Assembly: GCA_021801545.1 (NCBI GenBank)
Contig: JAJYXX010000361.1
Coordinates: 1-8,498, forward strand
DNA length: 8,498 nt
Direction of reading: 5' to 3'
Source of the DNA: Chloroflexota bacterium
GTDB taxonomy: Bacteria; Chloroflexota; Limnocylindria; Limnocylindrales; CSP1-4
Position 1 is the first letter of the stretch. Every line of letters begins with the position of its first letter. The position numbers were made by a program, and so were the translations under genes. The notes beneath the pieces are model-generated. The model searched no databases, was not told the DNA's origin, and saw only the letters and a program-made list of their open reading frames with translations. Of this stretch, positions 1-6,957 are shown one piece after another.

Positions 1-980
1 CCGGCGAGCGGGTCGAGCCCGTAGAGCTCGACCCCGGTTCCGCGCGGCGTGCTGGCGACGAGCCGTCCGAGCAGGGTTCGCGCCGGACGCCCGGCACGCC
101 CGAACCGTTCGGCGATCCCCCGCGCATAACCGCCGAGCCGCTGCGCCGCCTGGTCGACGAGTGCGACCGCGACGACCTCGCCGGGCCAGTCGGTGAGCTC
201 GTCGAGCAGCCGCTCGACGCCGGGGTCGGCCACGTTCGCGACGAGCGTCGGCTCCCCTTCCCCGGCCGCCGCCGCGCGCAGCCAGGTCGCGAACGTCTCG
301 ATCACCGCGCCGAGGTCGGCGAAGACGTCCGGGTGATCCCATTCGAGGCTCGTGACGAGCGCGACCGAGGGACGGTACGGGTCGAAGTTGCCGGCGTACT
401 CGTCGGCCTCGACGACGAACGTCGCTCCCCTCCCCCAGCGTGCCGTGGCCGGGGACCGGCCGGTGATCGAGCCGGGCAGGAGCGCACCGACGAACGCGGC
501 GGGATCGGCACCGGCGGCGGCCAGGAGATGAACGAGCCAGCCGCTCGTTGTGCTCTTGCCGTGGGTGCCCGCGACCGCGACGAGGCGACGCCCGACCGCG
601 GCGTCGGCAACGACCTGCTGCCAGGGCTCGAGGGGGATCCCCCGCTCGCGGGCGGCGACGAGCTCGGGGTGGTCCGGGGCGACCGCGGTGAGCGCCTTCG
701 TGACCGCCAGGCGGTCGGGCAGCGGGGTGCGAGTCACGTGGGCCGGATCGTGCTCCCAGGCGACGGCGATGCCGAGCTCCTCGAGCGCCGGCGTGTACGG
801 CGAGGGGCCGCCGGCGTCACAGCCGTCGGGGGCACCACCGGCGTGGTGGGCCAGAAGGGCGGCCGCGCTCGCCCCGGCTCCGGCGGCACCGACGACGTGG
901 ATCCGCTCACCGGCCCGGATCGGGCGGGCCGGGCGAGCGGGTGCCAGGCCGGCGCCGATCGCGGCGGCGCTCCGGGTCAC
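1..980 (-). CDS. murC: UDP-N-acetylmuramate--L-alanine ligase (MurC), 3' end cut by window edge
   Basis: MurC is the cytoplasmic ATP-dependent ligase that joins L-alanine to UDP-MurNAc, the first peptide step of peptidoglycan synthesis. An open frame of 326 codons runs without a stop from a GTG at 980 to the left edge. It shows the N-terminal Rossmann nucleotide-binding segment (RIHVVGAAGAGAS, residues ~27-38), a Mur-ligase P-loop AGTHGKSTTSGW (~137-148), the acidic metal/ATP motif VVEADEY (~189-195) and the following SLEWDHPDVF (~211-220). About 120-150 C-terminal residues are missing compared with a normal MurC of ~450-480 residues. The GTG shares bases with the stop codon of cinA (GTGA), which suggests translational coupling; I see no good Shine-Dalgarno. 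Departures from consensus: Ser instead of Thr after the P-loop Lys, and GAAGAGAS where GIGGIGMS is usual. The related recycling ligase Mpl is the main alternative, but the motifs fit MurC better. Confidence 0.85.
   Translation of the reverse strand, partial: MTRSAAAIGAGLAPARPARPIRAGERIHVVGAAGAGASAAALLAHHAGGAPDGCDAGGPSPYTPALEELGIAVAWEHDPAHVTRTPLPDRLAVTKALTAVAPDHPELVAARERGIPLEPWQQVVADAAVGRRLVAVAGTHGKSTTSGWLVHLLAAAGADPAAFVGALLPGSITGRSPATARWGRGATFVVEADEYAGNFDPYRPSVALVTSLEWDHPDVFADLGAVIETFATWLRAAAAGEGEPTLVANVADPGVERLLDELTDWPGEVVAVALVDQAAQRLGGYARGIAERFGRAGRPARTLLGRLVASTPRGTGVELYGLDPLA
977..980 (-). other. GTGA stop/start overlap, pncC to murC
   Basis: The TGA of the pncC/cinA gene (977-979) and the GTG start of murC (978-980) share two bases. 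The overlap is direct sequence evidence for the GTG start choice and implies coupled translation of the two genes. Confidence 0.75.
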
Positions 981-1510
981 GCTTCGTCGCCGCCCGACGC
1001 ACCGACCGCGCCGGCGCTCGCCGTGGTCACGATCCGCTCGAGGAGCAGCTCGAGGGCAGCGGTGGCGCTGGCGAGCTTGTTCGCCGCCCGATCGCCGGAC
1101 CAGAGATGGCGCCGCACGTCGACGCCGTCGTGGTCGGCGACCGCGATGTACGTCAGCCCGATCGGCTTCGCCTCGCTGCCGCCGCCCGGCCCGGCGATCC
1201 CGGTGACCGCGACCGCGACGTCGGCCCCGAACCGCTCGCGGACACCGGCCGCCATCGCCCGGGCGACCTGTGCGCTCACCGCACCGTGGGACGCGATGAG
1301 CTCCGGGCCGACCCCGAGCTGGACAGTCTTCGCCCGGTCGGCGTAGGCGACCACCCCGCCCAGGAAGTAGCGGCTCGCACCGGCGACATCGGTGATCGCG
1401 TCGGCGACCAGCCCGCCGGTGCACGATTCGGCGGTCGCCGCGGTCAGCCCGTGCTCGCGGCAGAGATCGCCGAGGCGTTCGGCGAGGGCGACGAGGGACT
1501 CCCCGGCCAT
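977..1510 (-). CDS. pncC: Nicotinamide-nucleotide amidohydrolase, stand-alone CinA C-terminal domain (PncC type)
   Basis: This 177-residue protein is the CinA C-terminal domain on its own. In characterised relatives this domain deamidates nicotinamide mononucleotide to nicotinate mononucleotide, recycling the NMN released by NAD-dependent DNA ligase. Visible family motifs are TAESCTGGLVADAI (~25-40, with the conserved nucleophilic Ser at 29), the AGASRYFLGGVVAYADRAK block (~43-61), AVTGIAGPGGGSEAKPIGL (~101-119) and the late GDRAANKLASA (~139-149). The last ~15 residues are Ala/Gly-rich and look like a disordered tail. The N-terminal MoaB/CinA-like domain of full-length CinA (~410 residues) is absent, and the gene is too tightly packed for it to have been lost as an upstream fragment. 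ATG at 1510 starts 4 bases after the rodZ-like stop; no Shine-Dalgarno is seen, so reinitiation after that gene is likely. The stop overlaps the murC GTG. The cinA name would also be acceptable. Confidence 0.9.
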   Translation of the reverse strand: MAGESLVALAERLGDLCREHGLTAATAESCTGGLVADAITDVAGASRYFLGGVVAYADRAKTVQLGVGPELIASHGAVSAQVARAMAAGVRERFGADVAVAVTGIAGPGGGSEAKPIGLTYIAVADHDGVDVRRHLWSGDRAANKLASATAALELLLERIVTTASAGAVGASGGDEA

Positions 1511-1514
1511 CGCG

Positions 1515-2891
1515 TCAGCGGCGCTGGGTCTGGGTCGGCGGGTCCGGCGGCGCGAACAGCCACGTCTCCGGGATGCCCGGCTTGCCGAGCGCGCCGAGCG
1601 GCGTCCCGTTCAGGGTAAAGTATGTGTTGCCCGACGAGCCGGTCCGGACCTCGACCGAGCTCGTGCCGCTGAACGTCAGGGTCTTGCCGTCCCTGATCAC
1701 CTTGCCGGCGCTGCCGAGTCGCGGATCGACCGCGCCGTCGACCCAGGCCTTCAGCCAGGCCTTGCCGCCGCGCACGGTGATGACGAGGTTCACCCCCCGG
1801 TACGAGACGGTCACCGTGCGCGGGATCGAGACGGCCTTGCCCTCGGCCGAGGTGGCGGTCACGGTGATCGTCCAGCGACCGGTCGTGAGCTCGAACGGTG
1901 CCCCGAACGTGCCGTCGTCGGCGACCGCGATCGAGAGCGGCTGCGGTACGGCCGGCGGCGAGACCGAAGGACCGGGCGACGGCTTCGTCGGTGTTGCGCC
2001 GCCGACCGGCCCGAGGTAGGTGGCGCTGACGACGACACTTGCCGCGTTCGCCGTCGTGCCCTGGACCGGGATCGCACCGTTCTCGAACGTCGCCCCATCC
2101 GCCGGCTGGTCGACCGTCAGGGTCGGGGCCTGGACGACCGAGAACGGGACGGTGATGAAGATGTTAGCCGGGTTCTCGGCCTGCTTGCCGGTGTCAGGGT
2201 CGATCGCGGTGATGTCGAACTGGTTCTTGCCGCGCCGGAGGTCGACGTTGGCGCTCCAAGTGCCGTCGGGCGCCGCGGTCACCCGGATCGGATCGCGCCC
2301 GGGCGTCGCGATCGTGACCGTCGCCCCGGGCACCGAGAGACCGCGCAGGGTGTACGAGCTCGTCGTCTCGTCGACCTCGCTGACCGCGGTGGCCGGATCC
2401 GTGACCGAGACCGTCGGCGGCTTCGCGAAGCGCAGCAGCTGGACCCCGAGGTAGACAGCGAAGGCGAGCACCGCGACCGTCAGGAGGGCGGCGACGACGA
2501 CGCCCGGCGTGAACGTGAAGCCCTGACGGGGCGCCTCCAGCGGGCGCGGCACGACGATGACCGGCTCGCCGCCGAGCGCCTCCCCCCGCTCACGGTGCCA
2601 CTGGCCGAGGATGTCGTCGGGCTCGAGTCCCAGGTAGAGGGCGTAGTTGCGCAGGAAACCTTTCGTGTAGACCGCGCCCGGGAGCTCACGGTAGTCGCCC
2701 CGCTCGAGGGCCGCGAGGTAGCGGGCACGGATCTTCGTGTCGCGCTCGGCACGGGCCAGATCGACCCCCTTCTGCTCGCGGGCGGCGATCAGGCGCTCGG
2801 GCAGCGTCGGGGCAGGCTCCGCGTGCACGGTCGGCCGCCCCCGTTCGGGTCGCTCGGTGAGGCGCCGTCGGGCGTGGTCACGCGAGGTCAT
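1515..2891 (-). CDS. rodZ: RodZ-like membrane protein: HTH_25, one TM helix, two Ig-like domains, DUF4115 C-terminal domain
   Basis: RodZ is a bitopic inner-membrane protein that links the MreB filament in the cytoplasm to the wall-elongation machinery outside. The 458 residues show: a basic N-terminus; a cytoplasmic helix-turn-helix of the RodZ type (~29-98; LPERLIAAREQKGVDL, then RYLAALERGDYRELPG and YTKGFLRNYALYLGL); a linker; one hydrophobic helix (~130-152); two beta-rich Ig-like segments (~158-250 and ~255-365), the second interrupted by a Pro/Ser/Thr-rich stretch (~297-317); and a C-terminal DUF4115-like domain (~366-448; GKAWLKAWVDG, SSVEVRTGSSGNTYFTLNG). The HTH, TM and DUF4115 order is standard RodZ; the Ig-like pair is extra. 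The ATG overlaps the ftsK stop (ATGA), with a weak GAGGA about 12 bases upstream. Its place after ftsK and before cinA matches Bacillus ymfM. Function as an MreB partner is inferred; no mreB is in the window. Confidence 0.88.
   Translation of the reverse strand: MTSRDHARRRLTERPERGRPTVHAEPAPTLPERLIAAREQKGVDLARAERDTKIRARYLAALERGDYRELPGAVYTKGFLRNYALYLGLEPDDILGQWHRERGEALGGEPVIVVPRPLEAPRQGFTFTPGVVVAALLTVAVLAFAVYLGVQLLRFAKPPTVSVTDPATAVSEVDETTSSYTLRGLSVPGATVTIATPGRDPIRVTAAPDGTWSANVDLRRGKNQFDITAIDPDTGKQAENPANIFITVPFSVVQAPTLTVDQPADGATFENGAIPVQGTTANAASVVVSATYLGPVGGATPTKPSPGPSVSPPAVPQPLSIAVADDGTFGAPFELTTGRWTITVTATSAEGKAVSIPRTVTVSYRGVNLVITVRGGKAWLKAWVDGAVDPRLGSAGKVIRDGKTLTFSGTSSVEVRTGSSGNTYFTLNGTPLGALGKPGIPETWLFAPPDPPTQTQRR
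2888..2891 (-). other. ATGA stop/start overlap, ftsK to rodZ
   Basis: The ftsK stop TGA (2888-2890) is embedded in the ATG of the rodZ-like gene (2889-2891). This classic four-base overlap fixes the rodZ start and points to translational coupling. Confidence 0.8.
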
Positions 2892-5254
2892 CGCTCGAAC
2901 TCGTCCTCGTCGATCGGCGCCGCTGTCCGGCCGTTGTGGCCCACCCCGTCACGGCGCAGCACCTGGCGGGCGTTCGAGCCGTCGAACGCGCCGATGTAGC
3001 CGCGCGCCTCGAGCTGGTCGATGATCCGGGCTGCCCGCGCGTAGCCGATCTTCAGGCGCCGCTGGAGGAGCGAGGCCGATGCCCGATCGTACTCCTGGAC
3101 GACCGCCACCGCGTCCGGCAGGAGACGGTCGGCATCCTCGTCGGCGAACTCGTCCGCCTGGCCGGTCCCCTCCTCGTCGCTCTCGATGATCGAAAGGTCG
3201 TAGTGGGGGTCGTCGATCTGGTCGCGCCAGTGCTGGGTGATCCGGGCGATCTCCTGGTCGGAGACGAAGACGCCCTGGAGGCGCATCGGGCGCGGCAGGT
3301 CCGCCGGCTGGTAGAGCATGTCGCCCCGGCCGATCAGGTCCTCCGCGCCGGGTGTGTCGAGGATCGTCCGGGAATCGATCTGGGAGGCCATCGCGAACGC
3401 GATCCGGCTCGGGAAATTCGCCTTGATCAGCCCGGTCACGACGTTGACCGACGGACGCTGGGTGGCGAGGACCATGTGAATGCCGGTCGCGCGTGCCTTC
3501 TGGGCGAGCCGGACGATCGGGTCCTCGACGTTCTTGCCCTCGCGCATCATCAGGTCGGCGAGCTCGTCGATGATGATGACGATGTACGGCAGGCGGTCGA
3601 CGGGATCCACTCGCGTCTCGTTGTAGGCCCGGATGTTGCGGGCCGGTGGCTTGGCGCCCGCGAACCGGCGGTACCGGCTCTCCATTTCGGCGACCGCCCA
3701 CTTCAGGGCGGCCTTCGCCCGGTCGGGCTCGATGACCACCGGCACGAGGAGATGGGGCAGGCCGTTGTAGCCGGCGAGCTCGACGCGCTTGAGGTCAATG
3801 AGGATCATCCGGACATCATCCGGCGTCGCCTCGCAGAGCAGGCTCGTGATCAGCGCGTTCACCATCACGCTCTTGCCCGAGCCGGTGGCGCCCGCGATCA
3901 GCAGGTGCGGCATCTTCGCCAGGTCGACGGCCTGCGCCTTGCCCGCGACGTCGCGTCCGAGGGCGAACGTCAGGCGCGAGCCGGAGGCGGTGAAGTCGAC
4001 CTCCTCGAGGATCCGGCGCAGGGCGACGACGTTGAAGTCCTTGTTCGGGATCTCGATCCCGACCGCGCTCTTGCCCGGGATCGGCGCCTCGATCCGCAGC
4101 GAGCGCGCCGCGAGCGCCATCGCCAGATCGTCCGCCAGCCCCTCGATCCGCGAGACCTTGACATCCGGCGCCGGCTGGACCTCGTACTGGGTGACGACCG
4201 GCCCGGCGTTGCGCCCGACGATCTGGGCCGGGATGTTGAAGCTCGCGAGCTTGGCGATGATGATCTCTTCGTTGCGCGCCTGCACCGCCTCGTCGCTCCG
4301 GCTCGTGACCTCGGGCCGGGCGTCGTCGAGGAGCGTGATCGGCGGCAGGCGGTACTCGACCCGCTCGCGGGTGGGCGGCGAGTCACCGGCGTCGGTCACA
4401 TCGTCGGGATCGCGGGACGAGCGCATCGGTTCGGGCGCCGTCGCCAGCGGCGGCGTGGAGCGCGCCGGGGCGAACGTGGCCGAGGTCGGGACGGTACTCG
4501 GGATCGCGGCCGGGATTGCGGCCGCCTGGCCGGCCGCCTCGGCCTCACCGCTGCCGCCCCAGATGCCGGTTTGACCCGGAGAGGCGACGCTCGATACGCC
4601 CGGCACCCGTCGCGCGGCGGGCGCGCCGCGGCCCGACCCTGGCCCCTCTCCCGTCCGACCCGGGCGGAGCGCCTCAGCGGCCGAGCGCTCGGCGCGTGCC
4701 ACACGCGCCTCGCGGACCGCCTGCCACGATCGGGTGAGCGGCTCGACGAGCACCCGGAGCGGCACGCTGAAGGCGACGACGAGGCCGAGGAACGAGAGGC
4801 CGAGCAGGACGACGAAGGCGCCCGGCCGGGTGACGAGCCCGGCGAGCGTGTCGGTCAGGAAGCGCCCGATCCGCCCACCGCTCGTGACGCCGATGACCTG
4901 GACGAGGCCGAGGATCCCCGCGTACGTGACCGCGAGGCCGGCAACCATCACCTGCCAGCCGGACCGGGGCCGGCTGCCCGGGCCCCACTCGACGTACCAG
5001 CCGGCACCGATCAGGAGGAACGGGAGGACCCAGCGCCCGGCACCGAACCAGGGCGCGACCGAGTCGCGCCACAGATCGGTCAGCTTGCCCTGCCCGGGCA
5101 GCGCGAGTGCGATCAGCGTCACCGCCCCGAGGACGAGCATGGTCAGCCCGATGAGCGAGCGGGCCACCTCTGGGGTGACCGTGACGCGGGGCAGGCTGCG
5201 GCGCCGGCGCCGGTGGGCGGCGGCACGTGGGGCGGTGCGACGCCGAGCGGTCAT
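2888..5254 (-). CDS. ftsK: FtsK/SpoIIIE-family DNA translocase
   Basis: This is a septum-anchored, ATP-driven double-stranded DNA pump that clears or segregates chromosomes at division. The 788-residue length is close to Bacillus SpoIIIE and much shorter than E. coli FtsK. Order of parts: a very basic cytoplasmic N-terminus (1-24); four hydrophobic helices (~32-52, 74-91, 100-122, 146-168); an Ala/Pro/Gly-rich low-complexity linker (~190-300); the alpha part of the motor (~305-400); the RecA-like beta part with Walker A GATGSGKS (455-462), DLKRVELAGYNGLPHL (~487-502), Walker B IVIIIDELADLMM (558-570; D563, E564) and LATQRPSVNVVTGLIKANFPSRIAF (596-620, given only as landmarks); and a winged-helix gamma domain (~705-767; ASASLLQRRLKIGYARAARI) that in relatives reads polar DNA sequences. 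A short acidic tail follows. All motor motifs look intact. The ATG lies 7 bases after the rnj stop with a GGAGGT upstream. Confidence 0.97.
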   Translation of the reverse strand: MTARRRTAPRAAAHRRRRRSLPRVTVTPEVARSLIGLTMLVLGAVTLIALALPGQGKLTDLWRDSVAPWFGAGRWVLPFLLIGAGWYVEWGPGSRPRSGWQVMVAGLAVTYAGILGLVQVIGVTSGGRIGRFLTDTLAGLVTRPGAFVVLLGLSFLGLVVAFSVPLRVLVEPLTRSWQAVREARVARAERSAAEALRPGRTGEGPGSGRGAPAARRVPGVSSVASPGQTGIWGGSGEAEAAGQAAAIPAAIPSTVPTSATFAPARSTPPLATAPEPMRSSRDPDDVTDAGDSPPTRERVEYRLPPITLLDDARPEVTSRSDEAVQARNEEIIIAKLASFNIPAQIVGRNAGPVVTQYEVQPAPDVKVSRIEGLADDLAMALAARSLRIEAPIPGKSAVGIEIPNKDFNVVALRRILEEVDFTASGSRLTFALGRDVAGKAQAVDLAKMPHLLIAGATGSGKSVMVNALITSLLCEATPDDVRMILIDLKRVELAGYNGLPHLLVPVVIEPDRAKAALKWAVAEMESRYRRFAGAKPPARNIRAYNETRVDPVDRLPYIVIIIDELADLMMREGKNVEDPIVRLAQKARATGIHMVLATQRPSVNVVTGLIKANFPSRIAFAMASQIDSRTILDTPGAEDLIGRGDMLYQPADLPRPMRLQGVFVSDQEIARITQHWRDQIDDPHYDLSIIESDEEGTGQADEFADEDADRLLPDAVAVVQEYDRASASLLQRRLKIGYARAARIIDQLEARGYIGAFDGSNARQVLRRDGVGHNGRTAAPIDEDEFER

Positions 5255-5261
5255 GGGATGA

Positions 5262-6953
5262 TCAGACCTCCACGACGACCGGAAAGACCATCGGCCGGCG
5301 CTTCGTCTGGTCGTAGAGATAGCGCGACACGCTGTCCTTGATCTGGCTCTTGAGGAGGGCGACCTCGCTAATGTGGTCGCCCGGGTTCTCGATCGCGGCG
5401 ATCACCCGGTCGGCGGTCGTCTCGATCAGCGGATCGCGCTCGTCGCGGATGAAGCCCCGGGTGATGATCTCCGGGCGCCCGACGACGTTGCCGGTCTGCT
5501 TGTCGACCGTCACGACGACCAGGAACATGCCGTCGCTGGCCAGCGCCCGCCGGTCGCGCAGGACGATCTCGCCGACCTCCCCGACCGAGAGACCATCGAC
5601 GAAGACATAGCCGGCCGTGACTGGCTGGCCGCGTCGTGCGCTCCCGTCGTGGGCGATCTCGATCGGGGTGCCGTTCTCGATGATGAACACGTTCTCCGGG
5701 GCAACACCGGTCTCGATCGCGAGCCGGCCGTGCTGGACCTGCATCCGGAACTCGCCGTGGATCGGGATGAAGTGCTTCGGCTTCGTCAGGCCGAGCATCA
5801 GCTTCAGCTCTTCCTGACTGGCGTGACCCGACACGTGGGCCCGCTTGATCGTGTGGTAGTACACGTTCGCGCCGGCCTTGAAGAGGTTGTCGATCGTGCG
5901 GGCGACGTACTCCTCGTTGCCGGGGATCGGGCTGGCGCTCACGATCACGGTGTCACCGGGCTGGATCTCGACGAAGCGATGGTCGCGGTTCGCCATCCGC
6001 GCCAGGCCGGCCATCGGCTCGCCCTGGGCGCCGGTCGTGGCGATCACGAGCTTGCCGGCCGGGATCTCATTGATCCGTTCCTTGGCCACGATCTGGGAAG
6101 GTGGGTAGGTCAGGTAGCCCAGGTCCGAGGCGATCCGGAAGTTCTGCTCCATCGAGCGGCCGATCACCGCCACCTGGCGGTCGAACTGGCGGGCGGCGTC
6201 GAGGACCTGCTGCACCCGGGCGATGTTGCTGGCGAACGTGGCGACGATCACCCGCCCCTCGAGCGGTTCCATGATCTCGCGGAACGCCTCGCCGACGGTC
6301 CGCTCGGAGGGTGTGTAGCCGGGGTTCTCGGCCCGCGTCGAGTCCGAGAGGAGACAGACGACGCCCTCCTCGCCCATCCGGGCGAGGATGTGGAAGTCCG
6401 AGAGCTTGCCGTCGACCGGGGTGTGATCGAACTTGAAGTCGCCGGTGTGGACGACGACCCCGACCGGGGTCCGGAGCGCGAGCCCCATGGCGTCCGGGAT
6501 CGAGTGCCCCACCCGGAACGGGACGATCCCGAACGGCCCGATCTCGATCTCGCCGCCCGGATCGAGGGCGAGGAGCGGGTTGTTCCGCAGCCGGTGCTCC
6601 TTGATCTTGTTACCGAGCAGGCCGCGGGCGAGCGTCGAGGCGTAGACGGGGACCCCGGGAAACTCTGGCAGAACGTAGGGCAGGCCGCCGACGTGGTCCT
6701 CGTGAGCATGGGTGATGACGAAGGCCCGGACGTTCGCCCGCCGCTCCTTCAGGTACGTGACGTCCGGGATGACGAGGTCGATCCCGAACATCTCCTCGTC
6801 GGGGAACATCAGCCCGCAGTCGACGACGATGATGTCGTCGCCGTACTCGAAGACGTACATGTTCTTCCCGATCTCGCCCACCCCGCCGAGCGGGATGATC
6901 CGGAGCGGGGGCCGCAAGTCGGTCGGGACGGGCTGCGCCTTCCGGGTGGCCAT
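5262..6953 (-). CDS. rnj: Ribonuclease J (metallo-beta-lactamase/beta-CASP family)
   Basis: RNase J is a cytoplasmic zinc-dependent nuclease with 5'-3' exonuclease and endonuclease activity in RNA maturation and decay. The 563 residues match the normal length (~555) and cover the whole enzyme. Visible landmarks: PLGGVGEIGKNMYVFEYGDD (~21-40), DCGLMFPDEEMFGIDLVIPD (~45-64), the metal-binding HAHEDH (82-87), the GHS histidine (H150), the aspartate in HTGDFKFDHTPVDG (D172), the beta-CASP segment with ATFASNIARVQQV (~238-250), GAQGEPMAGLARM (~308-320), RAHVSGHASQEELK (~371-384) and PKHFIPIHGE (392-401, H399). A typical C-terminal dimer/accessory region ends in a short VVVEV. Metal ligands appear complete, so it should be active. 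The ATG lies 4 bases after the uracil-DNA glycosylase stop with no recognisable Shine-Dalgarno, so translation probably depends on the upstream gene. Whether it is orthologous to J1 or J2 cannot be told here. Confidence 0.97.
   Translation of the reverse strand: MATRKAQPVPTDLRPPLRIIPLGGVGEIGKNMYVFEYGDDIIVVDCGLMFPDEEMFGIDLVIPDVTYLKERRANVRAFVITHAHEDHVGGLPYVLPEFPGVPVYASTLARGLLGNKIKEHRLRNNPLLALDPGGEIEIGPFGIVPFRVGHSIPDAMGLALRTPVGVVVHTGDFKFDHTPVDGKLSDFHILARMGEEGVVCLLSDSTRAENPGYTPSERTVGEAFREIMEPLEGRVIVATFASNIARVQQVLDAARQFDRQVAVIGRSMEQNFRIASDLGYLTYPPSQIVAKERINEIPAGKLVIATTGAQGEPMAGLARMANRDHRFVEIQPGDTVIVSASPIPGNEEYVARTIDNLFKAGANVYYHTIKRAHVSGHASQEELKLMLGLTKPKHFIPIHGEFRMQVQHGRLAIETGVAPENVFIIENGTPIEIAHDGSARRGQPVTAGYVFVDGLSVGEVGEIVLRDRRALASDGMFLVVVTVDKQTGNVVGRPEIITRGFIRDERDPLIETTADRVIAAIENPGDHISEVALLKSQIKDSVSRYLYDQTKRRPMVFPVVVEV
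5266..5271 (-). promoter_or_regulatory. Ribosome binding site of ftsK (GGAGGT)
   Basis: On the minus strand GGAGGT lies 11 bases before the ftsK ATG, inside the last codons of rnj. It is the only strong Shine-Dalgarno sequence seen at an internal start in this window and supports the ATG at 5254. The spacing is slightly long, so it is a probable call. Confidence 0.6.
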
Positions 6954-6957
6954 CGTT

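Noticed and set aside
333..1346. Open frame of ~337 codons on the plus strand across murC and cinA
   Set aside because: The minus strand holds MurC and PncC with diagnostic motifs; the plus-strand product is Gly/Arg-rich and resembles nothing I recognise.
1392..2999. Open frame of ~535 codons on the plus strand, antisense to the rodZ-like gene
   Set aside because: Arg/Asp-rich translation without domains, opposite a gene with clear RodZ architecture.
4354..4687. Low-complexity linker of ftsK as a possible frameshift or inserted element
   Set aside because: Such Ala/Pro-rich linkers between membrane and motor domains are normal in FtsK; the frame stays open and both flanking domains are intact in the same frame.
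5255..5261. Possible terminator or promoter between rnj and ftsK
   Set aside because: The gap is only 7 bases and has no hairpin or T-run; it holds only the spacer after the ftsK ribosome site.
2936..5341. Open frame of ~800 codons on the plus strand, antisense to ftsK
   Set aside because: It is rich in Arg, Asp, Gly and Val with no recognisable domain, and mirrors a fully conserved ftsK. Long antisense frames are expected in very GC-rich DNA because stop codons are rare.
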